Shown here: positions 57,180 to 64,000 of the stretch, one piece after another
Position numbering within the stretch: position 1 is the stretch's first letter
Layout of the letters: every line of letters starts with the position of its first letter
Source of the DNA: Bacilli bacterium
GTDB lineage: Bacteria > Bacillota_I > Bacilli_A > JAJDGJ01
Length of the DNA: 64,000 nucleotides
Direction: 5' to 3'
Assembly: GCA_031272545.1 (NCBI GenBank)
Contig: JAISTP010000024.1
Location: forward strand, 1 to 64,000
Notes under the pieces: generated by a model
The model's input: only the letters and a program-made list of their open reading frames with translations
What the model was told of the DNA's origin: nothing
Databases searched by the model: none
Translations under genes and position numbers: made by a program

Positions 57180-58430
57180 CTATCTTAATCCTAATTTTGC
57201 AGCACAAGCAGGCCATTGCCCCCAACCTGATGCCGCATGAGTTTGAAGCCATGTAGCAGCTTTAATTTGATCTTCTCTACTAGCTAAATAAGCATATGGA
57301 GCAGTAACTCCTACATGAGCAGCCGCATTATTCCAAGTACTAGCTGTAAATTGTAATCCGCCATAAAAACCATTACCAGTATTAGCTGCCCAATTACCAC
57401 CTGATTCACATTGAGCTAATTTATCCCATACGCTACTACTAGTAGTAACAACGTTAGCACCATATTCAATTATTTTATCTTTTTTCTTTGTAATAACTTT
57501 AATTACTTTAGAGGTTGTTTTTTGTTTTTTGCCATCTAGATAAACAGTAGTATATTGCACTTCTTGTTTACCTTCAACTCCTTTTTGAGCAACTTTAGTT
57601 TGTCCACTTTCTAGTTTTTTATTTTCTTTATAAACAGTTTTATAAGCGACTGTTTCTGTTTTAGTAGTTACTTTTGTAACCTTCTCATAAAAAACAAAAG
57701 ATTTTATCAGAGTTAAATCTACTTTATCTAAATCTTTATCATAATCTTTAACTAAATAAGTTACTCCTTTTTTATCTTTTAAATTTTTTTCACTTAATTC
57801 ACTTACTAAATCTTTTAAGTTAGATTTATATGTTGTAATTGTTTGTTTCTTACCATTTAAAGTTATTTCTAATTGTTTTTCAGTATCAAAAGTACAAGTT
57901 AGGCCTGTTTTAACAATACCTTTACCATTACATGCAAATTCATAATCACTAACTTTCTTTTGTAAAGCAAATTTTTGAATTAAACGATCTTGTGAAAATT
58001 GAATTGTTGTTACCTTTTCAGGTTTATTATTATAGATAATAGTTACAACTTTTTTCTGAGTTAAATAAACCATAAAAAACAAAGTAAAGCACATTACTAA
58101 AGCTAAAGCCATTTTAATTATCTTACTTTTAAATCGAGCTCTTCTTTCTTTATTTAAATAACTAAGTTTATTTAAAGCATCTGAATAATTCTTTTTAAAT
58201 CCTTGATATTTTTCTAGACTAATTATTTTATCAAGTTTATTAGAAATACCATTAAAAAAATAAACAAAACCTCTAGCTCCATTATTTTGAGCTTCTTTTA
58301 TTAAATTACTTCTTATTTTTTGTTTATATGAATATTTTATATTTTTATTATTAAGCTTTTTAACTTTACTTAAAGATAATCTTTTATCAAAAGTAATTAT
58401 TTCAAAATCATTATTAATCTTAAAAAGCAT
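57180..58430 (-). CDS. RpfB-like resuscitation-promoting factor (DUF348-G5-Rpf)
   Basis: The 416-residue protein has a cytoplasmic N-terminus of about 100 residues, a membrane helix (about 105-125), DUF348-like ubiquitin-type repeats (about 128-245), a G5 domain (about 247-322) and a C-terminal Rpf domain (334-416). The last contains [13 protein letters not shown] with the catalytic Glu E342, the Cys pair C341/C409, [14 protein letters not shown] and SGWGQWPAC. This order is that of actinobacterial RpfB, a lysozyme-like muralytic enzyme that wakes dormant cells. Rpf domains are rare in low-GC lineages, where the equivalents are the Sps/YabE 3D proteins, and the Rpf-coding part looks richer in G and C than its neighbours. 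Confidence 0.92.
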   Translation of the reverse strand: MLFKINNDFEIITFDKRLSLSKVKKLNNKNIKYSYKQKIRSNLIKEAQNNGARGFVYFFNGISNKLDKIISLEKYQGFKKNYSDALNKLSYLNKERRARFKSKIIKMALALVMCFTLFFMVYLTQKKVVTIIYNNKPEKVTTIQFSQDRLIQKFALQKKVSDYEFACNGKGIVKTGLTCTFDTEKQLEITLNGKKQTITTYKSNLKDLVSELSEKNLKDKKGVTYLVKDYDKDLDKVDLTLIKSFVFYEKVTKVTTKTETVAYKTVYKENKKLESGQTKVAQKGVEGKQEVQYTTVYLDGKKQKTTSKVIKVITKKKDKIIEYGANVVTTSSSVWDKLAQCESGGNWAANTGNGFYGGLQFTASTWNNAAAHVGVTAPYAYLASREDQIKAATWLQTHAASGWGQWPACAAKLGLR

Positions 58431-58536
58431 TGAATCACCTGCTTACTCTATTATTATAACAAATAAATTTTATTATTAAAAATGCTCTATTATTATAATA
58501 GAAATTTATTATTAACAATAGAACATAATATGTATA

Positions 58537-59454
58537 TTAATTTTCTTTAAATTTAAAACCTGTTTCAGCACAAATAATTCCTAAGGTAATAAGAATACCA
58601 CCAATTACTAAAAAGCTACCAAAAAATTCATAACCCAGAAAGACAGAAAAGATAGTCGCAAATAATGATTCGGTACTAAATATTAATGATGTTTCAGTTG
58701 AAGTCGCATATTTTTGAAAAATTTGTTGGAGACAAAAACCAATACAACTACCAAAAGCAAGATAGATAATAGCTGGAATACAAGATTTTAATAAATTATT
58801 ATCCATTGTTATTAAAGGAATACTATCTTTATTAATCAAACAATAAATTAAGGAGAAGATACAAGTACTACCTAATTGAAAAATTACTAATAATATTGGA
58901 TCTTCACTCTTAACATATTTACTTATTAAAACAATTTGTAATGCAAAGAATATGGCACTAAATAAAGTTAAATAATCGCCTAAAACAAAATTACTTTGAG
59001 TTTTTAAATTAGATAGGGAACTAGTCAAATTAAAGAAATCTATTTTAAATACTAAGATAAAAAAACCAATTAACATAATAATTAATCCTGGAATTAAATA
59101 ACTTTTAATTTTTTCTCTAAATAAAATAAAAGCTAATATTGGTGTAAAGACAGCATTAGTTACTACCAAAAAAGAATTTTTACTTACTGTTGTTGTTGCT
59201 AAGGCAGCGGTATGCATAGTCATTCCAATAAAAAAAACTAAACCAATAAGAGTTCCATAAATAATAGTAGTTTTCTTAACTAATTTTAATTTCTTAAAAA
59301 AGATGATACATAATAGTAAAGTAGCTAAAAAAAATCTTAAAAATTGCATTTGAGTCGCATTCATTATTTCTAAAGCATCTGCTGTTGCAATATAACCATA
59401 TGCCCAAATAATAGCCACAAATAATAAACCTAATCTAACTTTAAATTTACTCAT
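58537..59454 (-). CDS. EamA/DMT superfamily transporter, second of a tandem pair
   Basis: The 305-residue protein has ten membrane helices as two EamA halves (GLLFVAIIWAYGYIATADAL and LTLFSAIFFALQIVLIS). Such carriers export amino acids or metabolites; the substrate cannot be told. The ATG at 59454 has AAGGA 8 bases upstream and overlaps the end of its paralogue by 8 bases. Confidence 0.88.
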   Translation of the reverse strand: MSKFKVRLGLLFVAIIWAYGYIATADALEIMNATQMQFLRFFLATLLLCIIFFKKLKLVKKTTIIYGTLIGLVFFIGMTMHTAALATTTVSKNSFLVVTNAVFTPILAFILFREKIKSYLIPGLIIMLIGFFILVFKIDFFNLTSSLSNLKTQSNFVLGDYLTLFSAIFFALQIVLISKYVKSEDPILLVIFQLGSTCIFSLIYCLINKDSIPLITMDNNLLKSCIPAIIYLAFGSCIGFCLQQIFQKYATSTETSLIFSTESLFATIFSVFLGYEFFGSFLVIGGILITLGIICAETGFKFKEN

Positions 59455-60370
59455 GTATCTCATCCTTAAAATTAAAGCCGGTTTCAGCCCAAATAATACC
59501 AATAGTAATTAATAAACCACCAATAATTAATGAACTAGATAAAGCAGTTCTTCCTAAAATAACCGCAAAGATAGCCGCAAACATACTTTCAAGCGTACAA
59601 ATAACAGCTGTATTAGAAGCAGGTACATATTTTTGAGCTACTAATTGTAAGATAAATGAAATGATTGATGAAAAGATAGCCATATATAATAAAGATGGTA
59701 AAGCTAAAACAAAATTATTTACTTCTAAATTAGCTGGATTGCCTTCAATGAAGAAAGCAAGTATTATCGATAAAATAGTAGAAACTATTAATTGAAACAT
59801 AACAATAACAATAGGATCTTCATCTTTAACAAATTTCTCTGCCGCAATAAAATGAAAAGCAAAAGCAAAACCACATAATAAAGATAAGAAATCTCCAAAG
59901 GTAATATGTGATTGAGATTTTAAATCTTGTATCGAATTTGAAATATTAAAAATATCAAATTGGAATAATAAGAAAAAGAAACCAATAAGCATCACAAAAA
60001 TTCCATACCATAGATAATTCTTAGGAATTCTTTTATATAATACAAAAGCTATTAAAGGTACAAAAACAACATTAGTAACTGTTAAAAAAGCATTTTTAGG
60101 TACAGTAGAATCTTTTAAACCAAATGTTTGTAATGTCATTCCAATAAAAAAGATTGTACCAATTACTAGACCATAAATAATAGCTTTTTTAGATGCTTTA
60201 ATTAATTTCTTATAAAAGACTATCATCATAATAATAGCCGCAATACCAAATCTAAATATTTGCATTTGCATTGGTGGAAGAAATTTTAAAGCTTCATCAG
60301 TAGCCACAAAACCAAGTCCCCAAATCATTGTTACAATTAATAATGCTATATTAGCTTGCCAAGTCTTCAT
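59447..60370 (-). CDS. EamA/DMT superfamily transporter, first of a tandem pair
   Basis: The 307-residue protein has ten membrane helices in two EamA halves. It shares with the downstream paralogue IWGLGFVATDEALKFLPPMQ versus IWAYGYIATADALEIMNATQ, and the C-terminal GGLLITIGIIWAETGF versus GGILITLGIICAETGF, so the two arose by tandem duplication. AAAGGAG precedes the ATG. Confidence 0.9.
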   Translation of the reverse strand: MKTWQANIALLIVTMIWGLGFVATDEALKFLPPMQMQIFRFGIAAIIMMIVFYKKLIKASKKAIIYGLVIGTIFFIGMTLQTFGLKDSTVPKNAFLTVTNVVFVPLIAFVLYKRIPKNYLWYGIFVMLIGFFFLLFQFDIFNISNSIQDLKSQSHITFGDFLSLLCGFAFAFHFIAAEKFVKDEDPIVIVMFQLIVSTILSIILAFFIEGNPANLEVNNFVLALPSLLYMAIFSSIISFILQLVAQKYVPASNTAVICTLESMFAAIFAVILGRTALSSSLIIGGLLITIGIIWAETGFNFKDEIHE

Positions 60371-60502
60371 CTAATCACTCCTTTATGGCTTACATTATAA
60401 CATTACTTATTAAAACTATATATAGTAATAAAACAGAAATATTATTATTAAAATTAAAAATAGTTTTGTAAAAAAGTTGTATTAATTAAAAAAAATGTGT
60501 AT

Positions 60503-60570
60503 TATAATACTGTAAATAGCACTTGGTGCGGTAGAAAGCTCATGATAAATTTATTTATCATGAGCTTTTT
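60503..60570 (+). ncRNA. Candidate small RNA: promoter, 55-base transcript, strong terminator
   Basis: TATAAT (60503-60508) is followed by about 55 bases that fold into GCAC-TTG-GTGC and a perfect 15-bp hairpin (60535-60549 with 60554-60568) ending in TTTTT. No protein frame lies between, and no plus-strand gene follows for 1.3 kb. The -35 is weak (TTGTAT with a 20-bp spacer). Confidence 0.4.
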
Positions 60571-60589
60571 CTATACTTAGAAATTAAAA

Positions 60590-60618
60590 ATTGTTTAGTA
60601 AAACTAAACAATCTTTAG
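60590..60618 (-). terminator. Terminator of the M20 pseudoenzyme gene
   Basis: A 10-bp perfect stem (ATTGTTTAGT / ACTAAACAAT, 60590-60612) with a 3-base loop has a T-rich run on the minus strand. Confidence 0.75.
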
Positions 60619-60619
60619 T

Positions 60620-61783
60620 TTATTTAACCATATAATCGATACATAATTGCATCATAATTTTAGCATTACTATAAATAGCATCTTCTTTAGGAAAGTAATC
60701 TTTTGTGAAAAAATCATCTTGATCTTCATCTTTACTTTTTGAACCTACTGCAATTAAAGAGGTTTTATATTTCTTCGCATAATTACTTAGTGTTTCTGAT
60801 AACATTTTAACATTTAAGTCATCAATTATTTTATTACCTTTTATTTTATCAATAGCATCTAAAACAAAAGCAACAGCTTTCTCATCATTACATAATGGTT
60901 CTACATCATTAATAACATAGCTTTTAGTTTTAACACCAAATCTATTTTCCATTACTTTTAAATATTCACTAATTAACCGATGAATCTCTTTTTTTGTTTC
61001 TAAATCTTGAAATCTTATATTTAAAGTCATCTCACAATAATCAGGAATAATATTATAATAGCCACCAGCTTTAAATTCTGTCATTGATACTTTATAAATT
61101 TTCTTACTATCAATATCATTCGCAATAGCACCTACAATATTAAATGCGAAATGAGAACCAGCTCTAATTAAATCGTGTTTATTATCATTTAAAGCCGTAC
61201 TAATATTATTACCATACCATTTTATTTTTATCGCATTCATTCCTACTAATTGATAACCACTCTTAGCTTCATAAGTATTAACATTCATATATGATATTAA
61301 ATGGGTGCCATATAAATATTCTATTTTGTCTAATAATCCTGAATTAATTATTTGCGTACTACTACTTTCTAGAGTAGAATTACTTTCAAAAATAAAAATA
61401 GCTTTACTATTTAACTTCTTTTCATTCTCTTTAAGAACTTTAATTATGCCTAACATTGAGGCTACATTACAATCATTAGCACTAACATGAGATATTTGAT
61501 TGTTCTTTGATATATATTCATTATCTTCTGATTCCATAATCTCAAAACCATCTATACCCGTTCTAAAAGCAATTGCTTTTTTCTTTCTATCCCTATTAAT
61601 ATAAGCAATAACAGTATAGTGATTAATAATTTCATAATCAACTTTTAATTTCTTTAATTCTTTAATTATTCTTTTAGAAGTTTTATTTTCTAATCCACCA
61701 GCCTCCGCATTTATATGAAAATATTCTCTTAAAGACATAATATATGGCATCGATTTTTCTAAATCATCCAATAAACCTTTCAT
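60620..61783 (-). CDS. M20 family pseudoenzyme (degenerate amidohydrolase paralogue)
   Basis: The 387-residue protein aligns along its full length with the M20 enzymes at 39.6 and 42.8 kb but has lost nearly the whole metal site: the HTCGHDxH motif reads H99-V-S-A-N-D-C-N, the Glu-Glu pair (FEEGEE region) reads FESNST, and the last His (HHE) is gone (FPKEDA). Only H161 (GTHLISY) remains of the ligands. It must be inactive as a hydrolase but the open frame, good ribosome-binding site (AAGGG at 9 bases before the ATG at 61783) and terminator argue that it is expressed. It may bind a ligand or partner; it is divergent from a MarR gene. Confidence 0.8.
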   Translation of the reverse strand: MKGLLDDLEKSMPYIMSLREYFHINAEAGGLENKTSKRIIKELKKLKVDYEIINHYTVIAYINRDRKKKAIAFRTGIDGFEIMESEDNEYISKNNQISHVSANDCNVASMLGIIKVLKENEKKLNSKAIFIFESNSTLESSSTQIINSGLLDKIEYLYGTHLISYMNVNTYEAKSGYQLVGMNAIKIKWYGNNISTALNDNKHDLIRAGSHFAFNIVGAIANDIDSKKIYKVSMTEFKAGGYYNIIPDYCEMTLNIRFQDLETKKEIHRLISEYLKVMENRFGVKTKSYVINDVEPLCNDEKAVAFVLDAIDKIKGNKIIDDLNVKMLSETLSNYAKKYKTSLIAVGSKSKDEDQDDFFTKDYFPKEDAIYSNAKIMMQLCIDYMVK

Positions 61784-61909
61784 ATTATTCATCCCTTCTT
61801 AGCTTATAGCTTTAAAATTATACCACAATATGATATTATAAAGGCAAATAATATGCATTAATGTATAAATATTAATTAGGACATATTGTTTTAGGGGGAG
61901 CTCGAAGGG

Positions 61910-62344
61910 ATGATTACAATGCCAAGTGTTGATATAACACGATATGTTACCCACTTATCGCTGTTACTGGATGCCTATTTCACTAAATTATATAAAGAAA
62001 ACGATTTATCGGCTACTGATGTTAGAATCTTATTAACTATTAGAGATGAAGAAGGTATTAATCAAGAATATTTTTCTAAGGAAACTTTATTATCAAAAAA
62101 TATTGTTTCCCAAAAAATTAAAAGATTAGTTAAGATGGGTTATATTAATTTATTAGAAGATCCTTCTGATAAAAGAAATAATATTTTATCTTTAACTGAT
62201 TCAGGAAAAGAAATAGCTGATTATTTCCATAAAGAACATGTAAAAGTTAATGAACAATTAGCTACTGATATTTCTGATTTTAATATTAGAAGTTTAAATA
62301 TTGATTTTCTTAAAATAATTAAAAATGCAAAAAAGTTAAAATAA
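61910..62344 (+). CDS. MarR family transcriptional regulator
   Basis: The 144-residue winged-helix protein shows LSATDVRILLTIRDEEGINQ, ETLLSKNIVSQKIKRLVKMG and the wing LLEDPSDKRNNILSLTDSG. It is divergent from the M20 pseudoenzyme gene. Two starts are possible: ATG 61910 with GGGGGAG at 9 bases, or ATG 61919 with AAGGG at 9 bases; the first is kept. Confidence 0.88.
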   Translation: MITMPSVDITRYVTHLSLLLDAYFTKLYKENDLSATDVRILLTIRDEEGINQEYFSKETLLSKNIVSQKIKRLVKMGYINLLEDPSDKRNNILSLTDSGKEIADYFHKEHVKVNEQLATDISDFNIRSLNIDFLKIIKNAKKLK

Positions 62345-62788
62345 TAATTATCTTTATTAAAAATATTTAAAATTATTTTATATTTTTTTACTAAAAATAG
62401 TTATCTTTTTTAACTTTTTTTACTTTTTATTCGTTATTTTATTTAATTAGTATATATATATTTGATTTATTGATAAATAAATTAGTAAATAAACTATACT
62501 ATTAGTGTTTTAACTATAAAATTTATCATTTTTTTTTAAAATTATGAAGTAAAATATAGTTGTACTAGAAGAAAACTTATATTTATGGAGAATATATAAG
62601 TACTATCCAAATTTAAAACATTAGGATTACATATCATTACTATATTTAATCTGTTATAGTTTTACTTAATAAAATAATTATTACCCCCCTTTTTTATAAA
62701 ATTATTCTTAAACAAGTTCTAATGTTAAAATTTCTTGCTAGTACATACCCTTAATCACAACATGTGATAAATAATTTTTTCTAAATTG

Positions 62789-62813
62789 AAAAGGCCACCA
62801 TTGGTGGTCTTTT
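62789..62813 (+). terminator. Hairpin, possible terminator without a known gene
   Basis: An 11-bp stem with one G-U pair (AAAAGGCCACC / GGTGGTCTTTT) and a 3-base loop. It is well separated from the MarR gene upstream (445 bases), so it may end an unannotated RNA or back up the ridA terminator. Confidence 0.5.
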
Positions 62814-62833
62814 CATATATTTCTTAAGTTAAT

Positions 62834-62860
62834 AAAAAGAACAGGAATCCTGTTCTTTTT
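62834..62860 (-). terminator. Terminator of the ridA gene
   Basis: A 12-bp stem (AAAAAGAACAGG / CCTGTTCTTTTT) with a 3-base loop directly follows the ridA stop codon on the minus strand. Confidence 0.85.
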
Positions 62861-62864
62861 TAAA

Positions 62865-63248
62865 TTATTCTTTTACTGCAATTACTTCTATTTCAACACC
62901 AACATCTTTTGGTAAGCGTGCTACTTGAACACAAGCTCTTGCTGGTTTATGAGATTCAAAATATTCACCATATACTTCATTAACGATACCAAATTCATTC
63001 ATATCTGACATAAAGATAGTTGCTTTAACAACATCGTATTTAGTATATCCTGAACCTTTTAAAATTGCATCAATATTAGATAATGATTGTTTAGCTTGTT
63101 CTTTAATTCCACCTTCAACAATTTCTCCTGTTTCAGGTACTAAAGGCACTTGCCCAGAAACAAATAACATTCCATTAGCTTCTACTGCATGTGAATAAGG
63201 TCCAATTGCAGCAGGTGCCTTATCACAGAAAATAATTTTTTTACTCAT
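62865..63248 (-). CDS. ridA: RidA family enamine/imine deaminase
   Basis: RidA hydrolyses reactive 2-aminoacrylate that PLP enzymes release. The 127-residue protein shows APAAIGPYSHAVEANGMLFV, SGQVPLVPETGEIVEGG and ARACVQVARLPKDVGVEIEV with the conserved Arg. It fits with the PLP lyases in the window (methionine gamma-lyase, MalY/PatB) whose chemistry produces such intermediates. Confidence 0.95.
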   Translation of the reverse strand: MSKKIIFCDKAPAAIGPYSHAVEANGMLFVSGQVPLVPETGEIVEGGIKEQAKQSLSNIDAILKGSGYTKYDVVKATIFMSDMNEFGIVNEVYGEYFESHKPARACVQVARLPKDVGVEIEVIAVKE

Positions 63249-63374
63249 TTGTCTTTCACCTCGATAAATTTTTGGATTAACTCCTTTTATTATTATACTA
63301 TCATTATTTTAGTTTTTCTATTTAATCATTCTTTGTCCATAAATTATGCAAGTGATTATTAATAATACAAATTA

Positions 63375-63410
63375 AAAGTATCAATAAAATAATATTATTA
63401 TTGATACTTT
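63375..63410 (-). terminator. Terminator of the LPKTG surface-protein gene
   Basis: A 13-bp perfect stem (AAAGTATCAATAA / TTATTGATACTTT) lies 5 bases after the stop codon on the minus strand. Confidence 0.7.
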
Positions 63411-63415
63411 AATAT

Positions 63416-64000
63416 TTAGTTTTTATTTATTTTATTATAATAATAAATACTACTTAATGATAATGTAATACTTATTATTAATATAGATATTACTAAGTAA
63501 TCATTACCAGTTTTTGGTAGAGGATCAATATTTAATAACGGAGTAGCATTCTTTACAATGTTACTCTTTTTTAAAATACTTACATCTTTAATACTATTAT
63601 TATTAGTATTATTAGTAGGCAATTTAATATCATTTATATTAGGTAATATAGACCATATTGCATATAAAGTTAAATCTTTATTACCAATATTAACTATATC
63701 TTGTGGTTGATACATAGTACCAGAGCCATTACTAGTAGTATTCCATCCTAAGAAAGTTAAATCATTATTGGATATAAATCCTATCGGGCTTTCAATACTT
63801 ACATTGGCATTATCATTATATGAATCGTTATCAATTAATGTTCCAGTACCACCATTAGCATCATAATAAACATGATGATCTAATTTATAAACATAATTAA
63901 TTTGTAAGACTTCATCTTTAAAAATACCACTAGCATTATTAGGTGTACTTACTATTTGATAATTATTAATAGTTTTAGGTGAAGTAGTATAATCATCACC
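63416..64000 (-). CDS. Partial LPxTG surface protein (C-terminal 194 residues)
   Basis: The frame is open to the end of the window, so the N-terminus is missing; a Met at 63715 is internal. Reading from 64000, there is a MucBP-like segment (GDDYTTSPKTINNYQIV, then NYVYKLD), followed by a Listeria-Bacteroides (InlB B-type) repeat (VYYDANGGTGTL, FLGWNTTSNGSGTMYQP, DLTLYAIW). The C-terminus has the sortase signal LPKTG, a membrane helix and a Lys tail (NKINKN). It is probably an adhesin and a substrate of the sortase at 37.8 kb. Confidence 0.85.
   Translation of the reverse strand, partial: GDDYTTSPKTINNYQIVSTPNNASGIFKDEVLQINYVYKLDHHVYYDANGGTGTLIDNDSYNDNANVSIESPIGFISNNDLTFLGWNTTSNGSGTMYQPQDIVNIGNKDLTLYAIWSILPNINDIKLPTNNTNNNSIKDVSILKKSNIVKNATPLLNIDPLPKTGNDYLVISILIISITLSLSSIYYYNKINKN

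Larger units (their letters stand above)
62345..62864. other. 520-base AT-rich intergenic region without a gene
   Basis: No protein frame with a ribosome-binding site is seen. It contains runs of T and A (62345-62475), an inverted repeat ACTTATAT...ATATATAAGT near 62575-62601, a short dyad ATCACA-ACA-TGTGAT at 62754-62768, and two hairpins (62789-62813 and 62834-62860). A TTGATA/TATACT pair at 62470-62500 with a 19-bp spacer is a weak promoter candidate. Confidence 0.6.

Noticed and set aside
62345-62864. tRNA or rRNA gene in the long intergenic gap
   Set aside because: No cloverleaf arms, GGTTCGAATCC-like segment or CCA end was found; the sequence is almost all A and T.

Overview
The window is an AT-rich, gene-dense stretch of a Gram-positive-type bacterium in the low-GC Bacilli/Firmicutes sphere. 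The evidence is the Firmicute-type S10-spc-alpha ribosomal operon, the zinc-ribbon S14 and zinc-lid adenylate kinase, the tmk-holB-ricT-trmN6-rsmI cluster, strong GGAGG ribosome-binding sites and frequent TTG/GTG starts. Alanine racemase, an LCP ligase, a sortase with LPxTG-type anchors and an RpfB-like muralytic protein show that it has a peptidoglycan wall, which argues against a classical wall-less mollicute. Rubrerythrin, Dps, Bcd-EtfAB and methionine gamma-lyase suggest an anaerobic, probably fermenting, host-associated lifestyle; this is inference. UGA acts as a stop (for example at the YbaK gene), so the standard bacterial code applies. No rRNA, tRNA, CRISPR array, transposase or prophage was seen.

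Layout. 1-5.2 kb: a quinone/NADH module (UbiA prenyltransferase, internally duplicated lipoprotein, Ndh2-DoxX fusion, polyprenyl diphosphate synthase). 5.3-11.3 kb: Dps, DUF1846 protein, a glycosyltransferase, LCP protein, DUF2752 and DUF4234 membrane proteins. 11.3-25.9 kb: the ribosomal protein superoperon on the minus strand from rpsJ to rplQ, including secY, adk, map, infA, rpmJ and rpoA, with a structured leader and promoter upstream of rpsJ. 26-31 kb: a membrane protein and the acyl-CoA dehydrogenase/ETF/MaoC operon, divergent from a LysR-type protein that is only a DNA-binding domain. 31-37.7 kb: a HerA-like ATPase and the replication/translation-maintenance cluster. 37.8-44 kb: sortase, then a methionine gamma-lyase/M20 amidohydrolase/transporter operon with a MarR regulator and a second, divergent M20 protein. 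44-47 kb: a large anchored surface protein with calcium-binding-type Asp repeats. 47-53 kb: DUF2130 protein, orphan response regulator, alr, ybaK, MalY/PatB-type C-S lyase, rubrerythrin. 53-56 kb: a lactococcin 972-like bacteriocin locus. 56-58.5 kb: Mrp-type ATPase and an RpfB-like protein. 58.5-64 kb: tandem EamA exporters, a catalytically dead M20 paralogue divergent from MarR, RidA, and the C-terminal part of a second LPxTG surface protein that runs off the window.

The best candidates for something new are: the divergent Lcn972-type locus with an unannotated 43-residue membrane peptide; the DUF348/G5/Rpf protein in a low-GC genome; the Ndh2-DoxX respiratory module, reminiscent of flavin-based extracellular electron transfer loci but without its hallmark flavoprotein; and a series of three M20 paralogues in progressive loss of active-site residues, two of them paired with divergent MarR genes.
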